Notes under the pieces: model-generated | Databases searched by the model: none | Told to the model about the DNA's origin: nothing | Seen by the model: only the letters and a program-made list of their open reading frames with translations | In this document: piece after piece, positions 16,609-25,582 of the stretch | How positions within the stretch are numbered: the stretch's first letter is position 1 | Layout of the letters: every line of letters begins with the position of its first letter | Assembly: GCA_020025135.1 (NCBI GenBank) | Contig: JAHHSQ010000013.1 | Location: 1-37,700, forward strand | Direction: 5' to 3' | DNA: 37,700 nt | From: Pectinatus sp. | GTDB lineage: Bacteria > Bacillota > Negativicutes > Selenomonadales > Selenomonadaceae | Position numbers and translations under genes: made by a program

Positions 16609-17955
16609 TTATTTAGAACGGGGCGGTAAATTGTCGTCATCATCTTTCCTGCCACGGACGATAAGGCGAATCGGCGCTCCTTCAAAGCCAAAACTTTCTC
16701 GCAACTTGTTCTCTAAAAAACGCAAATAAGAAAAATGCATCAGCTCGACATCATTGACGAAAATGATGAATTTTGGCGGTTGAATATCCGCTTGGGTCAT
16801 AAAGAAAATTTTTAACTGCTTGCCTTTGTGAGACGGTGGTGGATTAATAGAAACTGCATCTAAAACCAACTGGTTTAGGATACTAGTTTGAACGCGCATC
16901 GCTTGCTGGTCGGCGACGTATTTTACCAGTTCAGGGATTCTGCTAACGCGTTGTTTTGTTAGGGCAGAAATGTAGAGTACAGGCGCGTATTGCAAAAAGC
17001 CCAATTCCTCACGCAGTTCTTCTGTAAAGCGCAGTGGCGTTTTATCATCCTTTTCGATTAAATCCCATTTATTGACGATGATGATACAACCTTTTCCGGA
17101 TTCATGAGCATAACCAGCGATTTTTTTATCCTGTTCCGTGACACCATCAGGGGCGCTGATAACCATGAGGACTACATCACTGCGGTCTACCGCTTTCAAG
17201 GAGCGGATGACGCTATAGCGCTCTATTGGTTGGTCAATCTTCGCTTTGCGACGCATTCCCGCAGTGTCTATGAGCGTGAATTTAGTCGTGCCATCAATAA
17301 AATGTGTGTCGATGGCATCGCGCGTTGTTCCAGGGATATTGCTGACGATGACACGCTCTTGACCTAAGAGGGCATTTACCAGAGATGATTTTCCCACATT
17401 CGGTCGACCAATGACAGAAATGTGAATTTCATCCTTGTCCTCGGGGATAATTTCGCGCTCGGAAAAAGTAGCAATTACTGCATCTAATAAATCACCTAAA
17501 TTGCGGGCGTTAGAAGCACCAACGGCAATCGGTTCGCCAAGGCCAAGATTGTAAAATTCATATACATCTAAATCTTGTTTGGGGGAATCTATTTTATTGA
17601 CAGCTAAAATAATTGGTTTGTTGGCTGTGCGCAAGAGGCGAGCGATGTTCTCATCTTCTTGGGTGATACCAGAACGGCCATCGGCAACAAAAATAATACT
17701 ATCTGCTTCTTCGATGGCTAATTTAGCTTGTACTCGCATAGAAGATATCAGACTATCTTCGCTTTCTAGCTCGATACCACCAGTATCAATAATAATAAAT
17801 TCTTGATTGAGCCATTCGGCATCCATGTAAATTCTATCACGCGTGACGCCAGGAAAATCCTGGACGATAGAAACGCGCTTTTTCCCTATTTGATTAAATA
17901 GAGTTGACTTGCCGACATTTGGTCTGCCGACAATAGCGACAATCGGTTTACTCAT
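16609..17955 (-). CDS. der: Ribosome biogenesis GTPase Der (EngA)
   Basis: Double-GTPase needed for maturation of the 50S subunit. The 448-aa protein has two G domains: GRPNVGKSTLFNQI near residue 8 with DTGG and NKID, and GRPNVGKSSLVNALL near 185 with DTAGMRRK and NKWD. A C-terminal KH-like domain follows (about 350-448). Both P-loops are intact. It ends in a basic/acidic tail RGRKDDDDNLPPRSK. It starts 17 nt after the DUF512 gene, probably in the same transcript. The 3' neighbour plsY is separated by an IS remnant. Confidence 0.98.
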   Translation of the reverse strand: MSKPIVAIVGRPNVGKSTLFNQIGKKRVSIVQDFPGVTRDRIYMDAEWLNQEFIIIDTGGIELESEDSLISSMRVQAKLAIEEADSIIFVADGRSGITQEDENIARLLRTANKPIILAVNKIDSPKQDLDVYEFYNLGLGEPIAVGASNARNLGDLLDAVIATFSEREIIPEDKDEIHISVIGRPNVGKSSLVNALLGQERVIVSNIPGTTRDAIDTHFIDGTTKFTLIDTAGMRRKAKIDQPIERYSVIRSLKAVDRSDVVLMVISAPDGVTEQDKKIAGYAHESGKGCIIIVNKWDLIEKDDKTPLRFTEELREELGFLQYAPVLYISALTKQRVSRIPELVKYVADQQAMRVQTSILNQLVLDAVSINPPPSHKGKQLKIFFMTQADIQPPKFIIFVNDVELMHFSYLRFLENKLRESFGFEGAPIRLIVRGRKDDDDNLPPRSK

Positions 17956-17972
17956 CGTTTGGACACCTACCT

Positions 17973-19361
17973 TTATTTAGTGTATGCGGCATTACTCTGC
18001 CAAGTGTAAGAATTATAGTCGCGTACATCACTTATATCATACCATGTAGTCAGTAATTTATAAAGACCAGCACCATTATCTGCCACCTTAATTTGCAATC
18101 GACTGGCTTTTACAAGTTCGCCCAAAGACATATCATCGAGAAAAATATCCTCACCAGTTCTAAGGGCCACTCCAGGAATGATGACACCATCGCAAATATT
18201 GGTATTTTCGACTTGGAGAGCGCTTAAGATATCCTTTCCAGTAAGGAGACCTGACACGGTGACAGTGTTGCCAAAATAATCATTTTTTACCGGTAAGAGT
18301 TTGATGTGTAAATTGGGAATATTAATAGTATCAATTAGTGTTTGCAAAGTATAGCGAGGGGACATGCCACAAATAATGGTGAGATGAAGCGGATGTTCAT
18401 ATTTAAATTTATCTGGCGGGAAAAGTGCCTTAGCTTCCTGCCAAGAATCGATAAAACTGCGCGTCAAGCCAATGCCATTACTCAGTTGCGGAAATCCATC
18501 GTAGACCTCTGTGGGTGGCACAGGGTATTCTGCTAGAGAGTAAAACTCATCGCTGAGATAGAGGAAGGAAAAACCCTCTGCTTTTCTAAAACGTTTTTGC
18601 CAGGCTTCCACCTGTTTAATGGTGCGCAGAGCTCCCTCCTTGTCAAAAGTTTCGAGAGGATAACATTTATTTTTATCGCGGAATTTCGTGAGACCAACTG
18701 GTACAATGGCCATGCTCAAAGCATGGGGGCGACGTTTGGCAATGTCACTTATGGTTCTCTCCAATTCATCCCCATCATTCAGGTGGGGACACAAAACTAC
18801 CTGAGTGTGATAATCGATACCGAGGCGGTCTAGTTCGTCTAATTGTTCTTCGAGCAGAGCAGCCCTTTTATTTTGCATCATTTCTGCTCGTAAAACTGGA
18901 TTGGTGGCGTGAATAGAGACGTAAATCGGCGATAGATGAAGGTCATGTAGGCGCTTAAAATCGCGTGGCCCCATATTGGTTAAAGTGATGAAATTGCCGT
19001 AGAGGAAAGAGAGGCGATAATCATCATCTTTGATATGTAAAGTATCGCGCATATGGGGGGCGATTTGGGCGACGAAGCAGAAATAACAGTTGTTGGCACA
19101 GCTCCTGATTCCATTGAAAACGGCAGAAGAAAACTCTACCCCTAATTCTTCGTCGTAATCTTTGTCAAATTCGTATATCTCTTGAGAGCCGTCGGCATGT
19201 TCTATTAAGAGTTCTATTTCTTCATCGGCGAAGGCAAAGCTGACATCGATAATGTCCGACAATTTCTTGCCGTTTATAGAAATGACCTTATCTCCTTTTA
19301 CCAATCCCAGTTCATCGGCAATACTGTCGGGAAACACATTAATAATTTCATTACCTTGCAT
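17973..19361 (-). CDS. DUF512 family PDZ/radical-SAM-like iron-sulfur protein
   Basis: Protein of 462 aa. It has an N-terminal PDZ-like segment (NVFPDSIADELGLVKGDKVI), then a radical-SAM-type cysteine cluster CANNCYFC (about residues 87-94, a CxxxCxxC spacing). The middle contains VSIHATNPVLRAEMM and QVVLCPHLNDGDEL, as in other radical SAM barrels. The C-terminal DUF512 region contains GYGVMTP-like variants. The family is regularly found next to der in Firmicutes; its substrate is unknown. The SD before ATG 19361 is weak. Confidence 0.88.
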   Translation of the reverse strand: MQGNEIINVFPDSIADELGLVKGDKVISINGKKLSDIIDVSFAFADEEIELLIEHADGSQEIYEFDKDYDEELGVEFSSAVFNGIRSCANNCYFCFVAQIAPHMRDTLHIKDDDYRLSFLYGNFITLTNMGPRDFKRLHDLHLSPIYVSIHATNPVLRAEMMQNKRAALLEEQLDELDRLGIDYHTQVVLCPHLNDGDELERTISDIAKRRPHALSMAIVPVGLTKFRDKNKCYPLETFDKEGALRTIKQVEAWQKRFRKAEGFSFLYLSDEFYSLAEYPVPPTEVYDGFPQLSNGIGLTRSFIDSWQEAKALFPPDKFKYEHPLHLTIICGMSPRYTLQTLIDTINIPNLHIKLLPVKNDYFGNTVTVSGLLTGKDILSALQVENTNICDGVIIPGVALRTGEDIFLDDMSLGELVKASRLQIKVADNGAGLYKLLTTWYDISDVRDYNSYTWQSNAAYTK

Positions 19362-19472
19362 AGCGGATTGTCATTTATTGCCAAGAAGGCAATATTCCTT
19401 TCTTTTAAAATTGGTGGGAGAAAATTTAGCGGTTAGGAGCATTTCCCGCTAAGCATTGTTATACAATAAAAT

Positions 19473-19505
19473 AAAGAGTAATGTATTTTGAATACATTAC
19501 TCTTT
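19473..19505 (-). terminator. Terminator downstream of rpsA
   Basis: A perfect 15-bp stem (19473-19487 with 19491-19505) around a 3-nt loop, followed on the minus strand by TATTTTATTG. It ends the rluB-to-rpsA transcript before the DUF512 gene. It could also work on the plus strand. Confidence 0.8.
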
Positions 19506-19548
19506 CTATATACTGTAATAACTATGTTACACCAGGATATTAAATATT

Positions 19549-20685
19549 TCAATCCTCTTTTTCAGTCTGTTCAGCTTGCGCTTTTTGGTAAGCTTCAAAA
19601 TCCTTTTGTTCTTCGTCAGCTTTGATGGCTTTAATGCTCAGACCTATTTTGTGTTTTTCTTGGTTAATAGAAATAATCTTGGCAGAGACAGTTTCTCCGA
19701 CCTTAACAACTTCTTCTGGTCTATTGATATGTTTATCAGCTAATTCGCTATTGTGAATCAGACCATCTAAATGTGGTTCTAATTCCAAGAAAGCACCGAA
19801 CTTAGTTAATTTTACGATTTTGCCCGTGACGATATCGCCACAGTTATATTTGGCAATTTTAGCAAACCAAGGGTTTTCAGTAGTGTCCTTAATACTCAAA
19901 CCAATGCGATTGCCATCTTCTTCAATAGATTTGACGATGACTTCGACCTCTTGGCCAACTTTGAGGAAATCAGCTGGATTATTTACTCTTTCCCAAGCAA
20001 TGTCTGAGATGTAGACCAAGCCATCAACACCACCGATATCGACGAAAGCACCATAGCTGACGAGACGTTTTACTACGCCATGTTTCCGGTCACCGACCTG
20101 TAAATTAGCTAAAATTTCAGCTCTCTTCTTAGCTTGTTCTGCTTCTAGTGGCAAGCGATGAGAAAGAATGAGACGCTGTTTTTTCGGGTCGATTTCAATT
20201 ATTTGGACAGCAAGTTCTTTACCGACATATTCGGATAGGTCACGGATGTAATGAGTATCCACATGGGAGGTTGGAATAAAGCCACGGATACCGAACATAG
20301 ATACGAGAAGGCCACCGTTAATAGCTTTAGTAACTTTGACGGTGAAGATTTCTTTATCAGCATGTAGAGCTTCCGCTTTCTTCCAAGCAGCAGATTCTTC
20401 AGCACGGCGCTTAGAGAGGAAGAGACCATTTTCACCACCTATGCGAACAATGAGGACTTCAATTTCGTCGTTCTTTTTTACTACATCATTGGCATCTTCG
20501 GGAGCGGGATAAGCTAATTCACGGCGAGAAATAGGAATTTCCTGTTTATAGCCGACATCGACATAAGCATTGTCGCGGTCAACGCTGATTACTAACCCCT
20601 TAATTATCTCTCCTTCAGTAAAGTTATCTCCACTATACTGTTCTAATAAGTCATTCATGCTTTGCTCTTGTTCATGTTCATGCAC
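19549..20685 (-). CDS. rpsA: S1 RNA-binding domain protein (ribosomal protein S1 homologue)
   Basis: Protein of 378 aa with four S1 repeats, roughly 18-87, 104-170, 190-257 and 275-343. Typical strand patterns are GEIIKGLVISVDRDNAYVDVG, GDRKHGVVKRLVSYGAFVDIGG, VDGLVYISDIAW and HLDGLIHNSELAD. In Firmicutes such four-domain proteins are short S1 homologues that bind mRNA or the ribosome. The start is GTG 20685, supported by GGAGG 10 nt upstream; it overlaps the end of ispH by 31 nt. An alternative ATG at 20658 forms an ATGA overlap with the ispH stop. In several Clostridia the two proteins are fused, and here they are separate but coupled. Confidence 0.93.
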   Translation of the reverse strand: MHEHEQEQSMNDLLEQYSGDNFTEGEIIKGLVISVDRDNAYVDVGYKQEIPISRRELAYPAPEDANDVVKKNDEIEVLIVRIGGENGLFLSKRRAEESAAWKKAEALHADKEIFTVKVTKAINGGLLVSMFGIRGFIPTSHVDTHYIRDLSEYVGKELAVQIIEIDPKKQRLILSHRLPLEAEQAKKRAEILANLQVGDRKHGVVKRLVSYGAFVDIGGVDGLVYISDIAWERVNNPADFLKVGQEVEVIVKSIEEDGNRIGLSIKDTTENPWFAKIAKYNCGDIVTGKIVKLTKFGAFLELEPHLDGLIHNSELADKHINRPEEVVKVGETVSAKIISINQEKHKIGLSIKAIKADEEQKDFEAYQKAQAEQTEKED

Positions 20686-21485
20686 TTTGTATATACCTCC
20701 TGGATAATCCAGTCAGGCGTAGAAGCACCTGCTGTAATACCAATTCTATTTATATTTTTAAACCAGATATTCTGTAATTCATCAGCAGTTTCAATATGAT
20801 GAGTAGGACATTTTTCGGCACAGAGATGAGCAAGTCGCGTGGTGTTCGCGCTATTTCTGCCACCGATAACTAACATCATATCTACCTGAGCTGCTAGTTC
20901 AGCTGCTGCCGACTGCCTTTGGTCAGTAGCCGTACATATTGTGCGGACTATTTTTAATTCGGGAGCTTTATCTAGTAGGATATCGACGATTTCTTTAAAT
21001 CTAGCGTGAGAAAAAGTTGTTTGCGCAACTATTCCTATGCGCGGATAGGATGATAATTTTTGTGCTTCCTCTACGGATTCAATGACGACGGCATGTTGTT
21101 CAGACCATTCGAGGATGCTTTTGACTTCCGGGTGTCTTTTTTCGCCGATAATGACGACGAAATATCCTTCCTTGACTAATTCATGAGCAGATAATTGGGC
21201 TTTTTTGACGAAAGGACAAGTGGCATCGACCAAGTTCAAGTGCTTGGTTTCGGCCTCTGCATACACTTCAGGACCTACACCGTGTGAGCGGATTATCACT
21301 GTTCCAGAGGACAATTCACTCAAATTATTGATAGTGCCTACTCCCTCTGTGGCGAGTTGAGCAACCATCTGCGGATTGTGGATAATTGGTCCTAAGGTAA
21401 AACATTTTCCTTCCGCGCGGGCCATTTTTATTGCCCGTTTAACGCCGTAACAGAAGCCTAAATGTTTTGCTAATATTATTTCCAT
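20655..21485 (-). CDS. ispH: 4-hydroxy-3-methylbut-2-enyl diphosphate reductase IspH
   Basis: Last step of the MEP isoprenoid pathway, producing IPP and DMAPP with a [4Fe-4S] cofactor. The three cluster cysteines are visible in LGFCYGVKRAI, ATCPFVKKA and RTICTATDQRQ. IIRSHGVGPE and VVIIGEKRHPEV are further conserved blocks. I start it at ATG 21485 (MEIILAKHLGFCYGVK), 276 aa, with GAAGG 5 nt upstream; the frame extends upstream to 21515 but with non-family residues. It probably has its own promoter in the gap after plsC. Confidence 0.97.
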   Translation of the reverse strand: MEIILAKHLGFCYGVKRAIKMARAEGKCFTLGPIIHNPQMVAQLATEGVGTINNLSELSSGTVIIRSHGVGPEVYAEAETKHLNLVDATCPFVKKAQLSAHELVKEGYFVVIIGEKRHPEVKSILEWSEQHAVVIESVEEAQKLSSYPRIGIVAQTTFSHARFKEIVDILLDKAPELKIVRTICTATDQRQSAAAELAAQVDMMLVIGGRNSANTTRLAHLCAEKCPTHHIETADELQNIWFKNINRIGITAGASTPDWIIQEVYTKCMNMNKSKA

Positions 21486-21649
21486 GAAGACCTTCTTTAT
21501 ATCTTGCCTAAGCAAGACGGTATTTTAGATATTTTGTGTCCTATCTAAAAGGACATTAATTTTGCCAAAGGCGATAATAGACGGAAAAAATATATTCACC
21601 GACCATACCTTCATATTATAACAGATTTTTAGCTTTTATTTAAGGGTAA
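21486..21649 (-). promoter_or_regulatory. ispH promoter region with two mutually exclusive hairpins
   Basis: On the minus strand TATAAT lies at 21615-21620, preceded by TGT, with a weak -35. In the following leader TTTTAGATA (21523-21531) pairs with TATCTAAAA (21542-21550), while TGTCC (21537-21541) pairs with GGACA (21551-21555). The two hairpins share bases and cannot form together. A third, TCTTGC/GCAAGA, lies nearer ispH. Confidence 0.45.
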
Positions 21650-22252
21650 TTAATACTTTTTCAGCTCGTTTAGCAAATTTTGTATTTCCTGCATGATATT
21701 TTGTGTAAATAAATTAGCCGTATTTTTATCCATGTGTAAGGGCGGAGGTGGAATCGGTTTTCCGTAGAGCACTTTGATATTAGGGGGAAAATGGGCAGAA
21801 ACATTATTGGTGTTAATGATGGCAATTGGTACGATAGGAACTTGTGCTTTAGCGGCAATAAGGGCTACGCCAGGTGAGCCTTTTTGTAAGTTGCCATCTG
21901 GACTGCGATGCCCCTCTGGAAAGATGCCGACACACTCGCCACTTTTTAGTTTATTTATTGCCAAACGAATGGCTGTTCTATCTAAACCAAATCGGCGTAC
22001 CGGAAAGGAATTATAGTAGCGCAAAAAAGGCCCTAACAATGGAACGCGAAATAGTTCTTCTTTGGCCATATACCCGACTTCTCGTTTTAAAAAACAACTA
22101 ACCAGCATGGGGTCCCAATTGCTCAGGTGATTAGGTGCTAAGATGACGCCACCTTCTAAAGGGACATTTTCTGGTTGAAATCCTTTTGCCAACAGTAGCT
22201 TAGTATATAAAGTGTGAAAGAGAAAGTGCCAACATTTGTAAGAGAAACGCAA
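21650..22252 (-). CDS. plsC: 1-acyl-sn-glycerol-3-phosphate acyltransferase (PlsC family)
   Basis: Membrane-associated enzyme that acylates lysophosphatidic acid to phosphatidic acid. The catalytic HxxxxD box is NHLSNWDP (about residues 41-48), and the substrate-binding block is FPEGHRSPDG, a variant of FPEGTRS. A third block VPIVPIAIINT follows. At 200 aa it is of normal length. ATG 22252 is 18 nt after cmk, in the usual cmk-plsC-ispH order. Confidence 0.93.
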   Translation of the reverse strand: MRFSYKCWHFLFHTLYTKLLLAKGFQPENVPLEGGVILAPNHLSNWDPMLVSCFLKREVGYMAKEELFRVPLLGPFLRYYNSFPVRRFGLDRTAIRLAINKLKSGECVGIFPEGHRSPDGNLQKGSPGVALIAAKAQVPIVPIAIINTNNVSAHFPPNIKVLYGKPIPPPPLHMDKNTANLFTQNIMQEIQNLLNELKKY

Positions 22253-22270
22253 AATTGCACCTCCAGTAAA

Positions 22271-22945
22271 TTAAGATGATATTTTTTCTTGTGCTAATGC
22301 CGATATTTTTTTTATGACATCAGGTAAAGATAAAGCCGTGGTATCGACTAAAACGGCATCAGGTGTTTGGACGAGCGGGGAAATCTTTCGCTCTGAATCA
22401 GCTTTGTCGCGAGCGATAATTTCCTGTTTTAATGTTTCTATGGACACCGTGTATCCATCTTTGTTGAGGTCTTGCAAACGGCGTTTGGCTCTTTCATCGG
22501 CAGAAGCAGTGAGAAAAATTTTTAATTCAGCATCAGGAAGAACGCGACTAGCAATATCGCGACCGTCCATGACAACGCCGCCTTCTTGGGCCATTTTTTG
22601 TTGTAACTCTACCATTTTATGGCGCACTGGTGGATACTGAGCTACTTGTGATACCAAGGCCGTTACAGCAGGGGTGCGAATGTCTGTTGTGACGTCCATA
22701 TTGTTTACTAAGACTTGTAGTCCTTGTGATTTAGGTACAAGTGCAATTTGTACGGTTGGCAAAAGAGAATCTAAAGTAGCGGTGACTTTGTTTTCACCGT
22801 GCTTTTTTAATACCAGCCAAGTAAGGGCGCGGTACATGGCACCGGTGTCTATGTATGTATAATGGAATTTTTCCGCTAATAATTTTGCTACGGTGCTTTT
22901 ACCAGCACCAGCAGGCCCGTCAATAGCGATATTTATCTTCTTCAT
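22271..22945 (-). CDS. cmk: Cytidylate kinase
   Basis: Phosphorylates CMP and dCMP with ATP. The P-loop is GPAGAGKSTVAKLL at residues 9-22, with DTGAMYRALTWL immediately after and VVMDGRDIASRVLPDAELKIFLTA further on, all hallmarks of the family. The lid region carries RAKRRLQDL and DKADSERKISPL. Length is 224 aa. It lies 23 nt after aroA, probably co-transcribed. Confidence 0.97.
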   Translation of the reverse strand: MKKINIAIDGPAGAGKSTVAKLLAEKFHYTYIDTGAMYRALTWLVLKKHGENKVTATLDSLLPTVQIALVPKSQGLQVLVNNMDVTTDIRTPAVTALVSQVAQYPPVRHKMVELQQKMAQEGGVVMDGRDIASRVLPDAELKIFLTASADERAKRRLQDLNKDGYTVSIETLKQEIIARDKADSERKISPLVQTPDAVLVDTTALSLPDVIKKISALAQEKISS

Positions 22946-22968
22946 AACGATTTGTTCCTTTGTTTATG

Positions 22969-24261
22969 TTATTGATAATAGGCTAGTTGGGTGAAATCAT
23001 TTAAAAATTGAGGGTAGGAAATATCTATGGAAGCAATTTCGTCTAATTCTCCTCCTCGACCAGCAGCCATGGCAATGATGAGGGACATGGCGATGCGGTG
23101 GTCTAAGTGAGAAGAACAACTAGCCCATTGTTTAGGTATGCTTGGGTCAATTATGAGACCATCAGATGTTTCTGTTACCGCTCCAGGAGCTAGTTTATTT
23201 AACTCACTGGCGATACTGTGGAGGCGGTCACTTTCCTTAAAACGCAATTCTTCTGCCCCTGAAATGTGCGTTTTACCAGAAGCAAACAGGGCTGCTACAG
23301 ATAAGATAGGGATTTCATCTATGAGCTGCGGGATATCATCTTTGCCTATGTCAATGCCGTGTAGCTGAGCGCTAGAAACAGTAATATCTGCTTGCCATTC
23401 ATTGTCAATACATACTTTGCGGCGCAAAATGATATGGGCTCCCATTTTTTGTAGAGCGCAAATGAGGCCACAGCGATACTCATTTATGCCCACTGCAGGA
23501 AGTTCTATATGGCTATGGGGAATAATGGTTGCCGCTACTAGCCAATAAGCAGCCGAGCTGATGTCAGCTGGAATTTGTAGCGTGGTAGGAGCGTGAAGTT
23601 CGCGATGCGGTAGGAGGGAAATACACGTATCATTTCGGGAAATATCGGCATTGAACAGTTGTAACATTCTTTCTGTATGGTCTCGCGAATGGCTGGGTTC
23701 CGTTATTGTGCTAGGACCATCAGCATAAAGTGCTGCTAAAAGCAAAGCTGATTTTAGTTGTGCACTGGCTACCGGCATCTGGTAGCGAAGGCCAGATAAT
23801 GGCCTAAAGGTAGCCTCTTTGGTTATCGGCAAAAAATTGTCATTTACGGCCGTAAAACTAGCTCCCATCTGAGCAAGTGGCTTTAATACTCGGCCCATGG
23901 GCCGTTTGGAAAGAGAGGCATCGCCTCTCATTTGGACGGTAAAATTTTGTCCTGCTAATATGCCCAACAAGAGGCGGGCGGTTGTGCCAGAATTTCCAGC
24001 ATCTAGTGGCAGTTTTGGAGAGGTAAAGCCATGCAATCCCACTCCTTGCAAAACTACATCGCCTCCAATGCGGTGCCAATTTACTCCTAAGGCGCTGAGA
24101 CAATTTAGGGTAGAGAGACAATCAGCAGAAAAGAGAAAGTCTTTGATGACTACCTTTTCTGACGTGAGGGCTGAGAAAATAGCAGCTCGGTGGGATAGTG
24201 ATTTATCCCCTGGTATACGTAATTGTCCATTTAAAAAAGATGCTGGTTGAAATGTTGGCAT
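22969..24261 (-). CDS. aroA: 3-phosphoshikimate 1-carboxyvinyltransferase (EPSP synthase)
   Basis: Sixth step of the shikimate pathway: shikimate-3-phosphate plus PEP gives EPSP. The 430-aa protein shows the substrate-binding IPGDKSLSHRAAIFSAL near residue 17, DAGNSGTTARLLLG, RPMGRVLKPL, SAQLKSALLLAAL, ELRFKESDRL and the C-terminal DHRIAMSL. LDAGNSGTTARLL carries the conserved Gly/Ala region whose details set glyphosate sensitivity class; that class cannot be assigned from sequence by eye. It lies 31 nt after the HI0933-type flavoprotein gene. Confidence 0.97.
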   Translation of the reverse strand: MPTFQPASFLNGQLRIPGDKSLSHRAAIFSALTSEKVVIKDFLFSADCLSTLNCLSALGVNWHRIGGDVVLQGVGLHGFTSPKLPLDAGNSGTTARLLLGILAGQNFTVQMRGDASLSKRPMGRVLKPLAQMGASFTAVNDNFLPITKEATFRPLSGLRYQMPVASAQLKSALLLAALYADGPSTITEPSHSRDHTERMLQLFNADISRNDTCISLLPHRELHAPTTLQIPADISSAAYWLVAATIIPHSHIELPAVGINEYRCGLICALQKMGAHIILRRKVCIDNEWQADITVSSAQLHGIDIGKDDIPQLIDEIPILSVAALFASGKTHISGAEELRFKESDRLHSIASELNKLAPGAVTETSDGLIIDPSIPKQWASCSSHLDHRIAMSLIIAMAAGRGGELDEIASIDISYPQFLNDFTQLAYYQ

Positions 24262-24292
24262 AGTAGCTCCTTTGTAAGCAGTGGATGGAAAG

Positions 24293-25552
24293 TTATTCTT
24301 TAGATAAGAATTGTCGACTTTTTAAACCGGCAGTATAGCCAGTTGAGAAAGCGATTTGCAAATTAAATCCGCCGGTATAACCATCTACATCCAATATCTC
24401 TCCGGCGAAGAAGAGATTGGCATAAAACTTGGATTGCATGGTGGAAGCATTTACCTCTTTGATATTGATACCACCGACAGTAATTATTCCCTCTGCTAAA
24501 GGTCTGGTAGAAGTAATGTCAAAAGTTAAATTTTGTAGTACTTCTACTAATTTATGTCTTTCTATTTTGGTAATAGAATGGGCGGGTGTTTCCTCATCTA
24601 TAAATGCCAAATCGGTGATTACCGGAATGAGGCGGTGCGGTAATAGGTCGCAGAGGGCATTGTTGATGCGTTTATTGGCGTATTTTTTGAGGTCACGCTG
24701 GAGACGAGCGTCTAATTTTCCAGCATCTAGTGCTGGTTTAAGATTGAGTGATAAATAGATTTTTTTCTTATGGGCAAGGGCTTGAGCAATGTCGCGGCTG
24801 AGTGAGAGGACAATAGGGCCTGTGACACCATAATGGGTAAACATCATCTCGCCAAACATTTGGGCACTTTTTTTATCATCTGTAAAAACGGTTAAGGCGA
24901 CGTTTTTTAAAGAGAGACCATGTAAATCTTGTATCCAATAGGCATCACTTTGCAGAGGTATTAAAGATGGCAATAATGGCGTGATAGTGTGCCCTAGTTT
25001 TTTAGCCATCTGTACACCGGCGCCGTCGGAGCCGGTGAGAGGGTAAGTAGCTCCACCAGTAGCTAAAATGAAGGCATCCCCTTTAAACATTTTACCGTCA
25101 GCAGTGACGGCAGCTACGATAGAGGTACCGTCGACAATAAGTTTTTGGATATCGCAATTAAAGATGATATCGACATGGGCATCTAGTAAAGCTCTTTTAA
25201 AGGCAGTAGTAACATCGCTGGCCTTATCGCTTACTGGGAATACACGTCCGCCCCTTTCCACTTTAGTGGGAACTCCGAGTTTCTCTAGTAAATTGATGAT
25301 ATCTTGGTTGAAAAAATTGTGGAAAGCACTAAATAAAAAGCGACTATTTCCAGGGATATGGCGCATGAATTCTTCTAATGGCGCTACATTGGTTATATTG
25401 CAACGTCCCTTACCAGTGATGCGCCATTTTTTCCCGATATCGCTATTTTTTTCTAGCAATGTAACCGCAATTCCCTGTTTTGCTGCCGTAAGGGCAGCCA
25501 AAACACCTGCTGGTCCACCGCCGATGATAATGAGTTTTTTCAAATCGTCCAT
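24293..25552 (-). CDS. HI0933/BaiN family NAD(P)/FAD-dependent oxidoreductase
   Basis: Flavoprotein of 419 aa. The N-terminal dinucleotide-binding motif is IIGGGPAGVLAALTAAKQGIAVTLLEKN (GxGxxG, acidic residue at strand end). It then has KWRITGKGRCNITN, typical of this family, ILATGGATYPLTGSDGAG and the C-terminal FFAGEILDVDGYTGGFNLQIAFSTG, the second FAD contact. Family members include BaiN, linked to bile acid dehydroxylation; the actual substrate here is unknown. It sits between rluB and aroA as in many Firmicutes, but the reason for that linkage is not established. Confidence 0.9.
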   Translation of the reverse strand: MDDLKKLIIIGGGPAGVLAALTAAKQGIAVTLLEKNSDIGKKWRITGKGRCNITNVAPLEEFMRHIPGNSRFLFSAFHNFFNQDIINLLEKLGVPTKVERGGRVFPVSDKASDVTTAFKRALLDAHVDIIFNCDIQKLIVDGTSIVAAVTADGKMFKGDAFILATGGATYPLTGSDGAGVQMAKKLGHTITPLLPSLIPLQSDAYWIQDLHGLSLKNVALTVFTDDKKSAQMFGEMMFTHYGVTGPIVLSLSRDIAQALAHKKKIYLSLNLKPALDAGKLDARLQRDLKKYANKRINNALCDLLPHRLIPVITDLAFIDEETPAHSITKIERHKLVEVLQNLTFDITSTRPLAEGIITVGGINIKEVNASTMQSKFYANLFFAGEILDVDGYTGGFNLQIAFSTGYTAGLKSRQFLSKE

Positions 25553-25582
25553 TTTAACCTCGAATTTGTATGGAAAAATATT

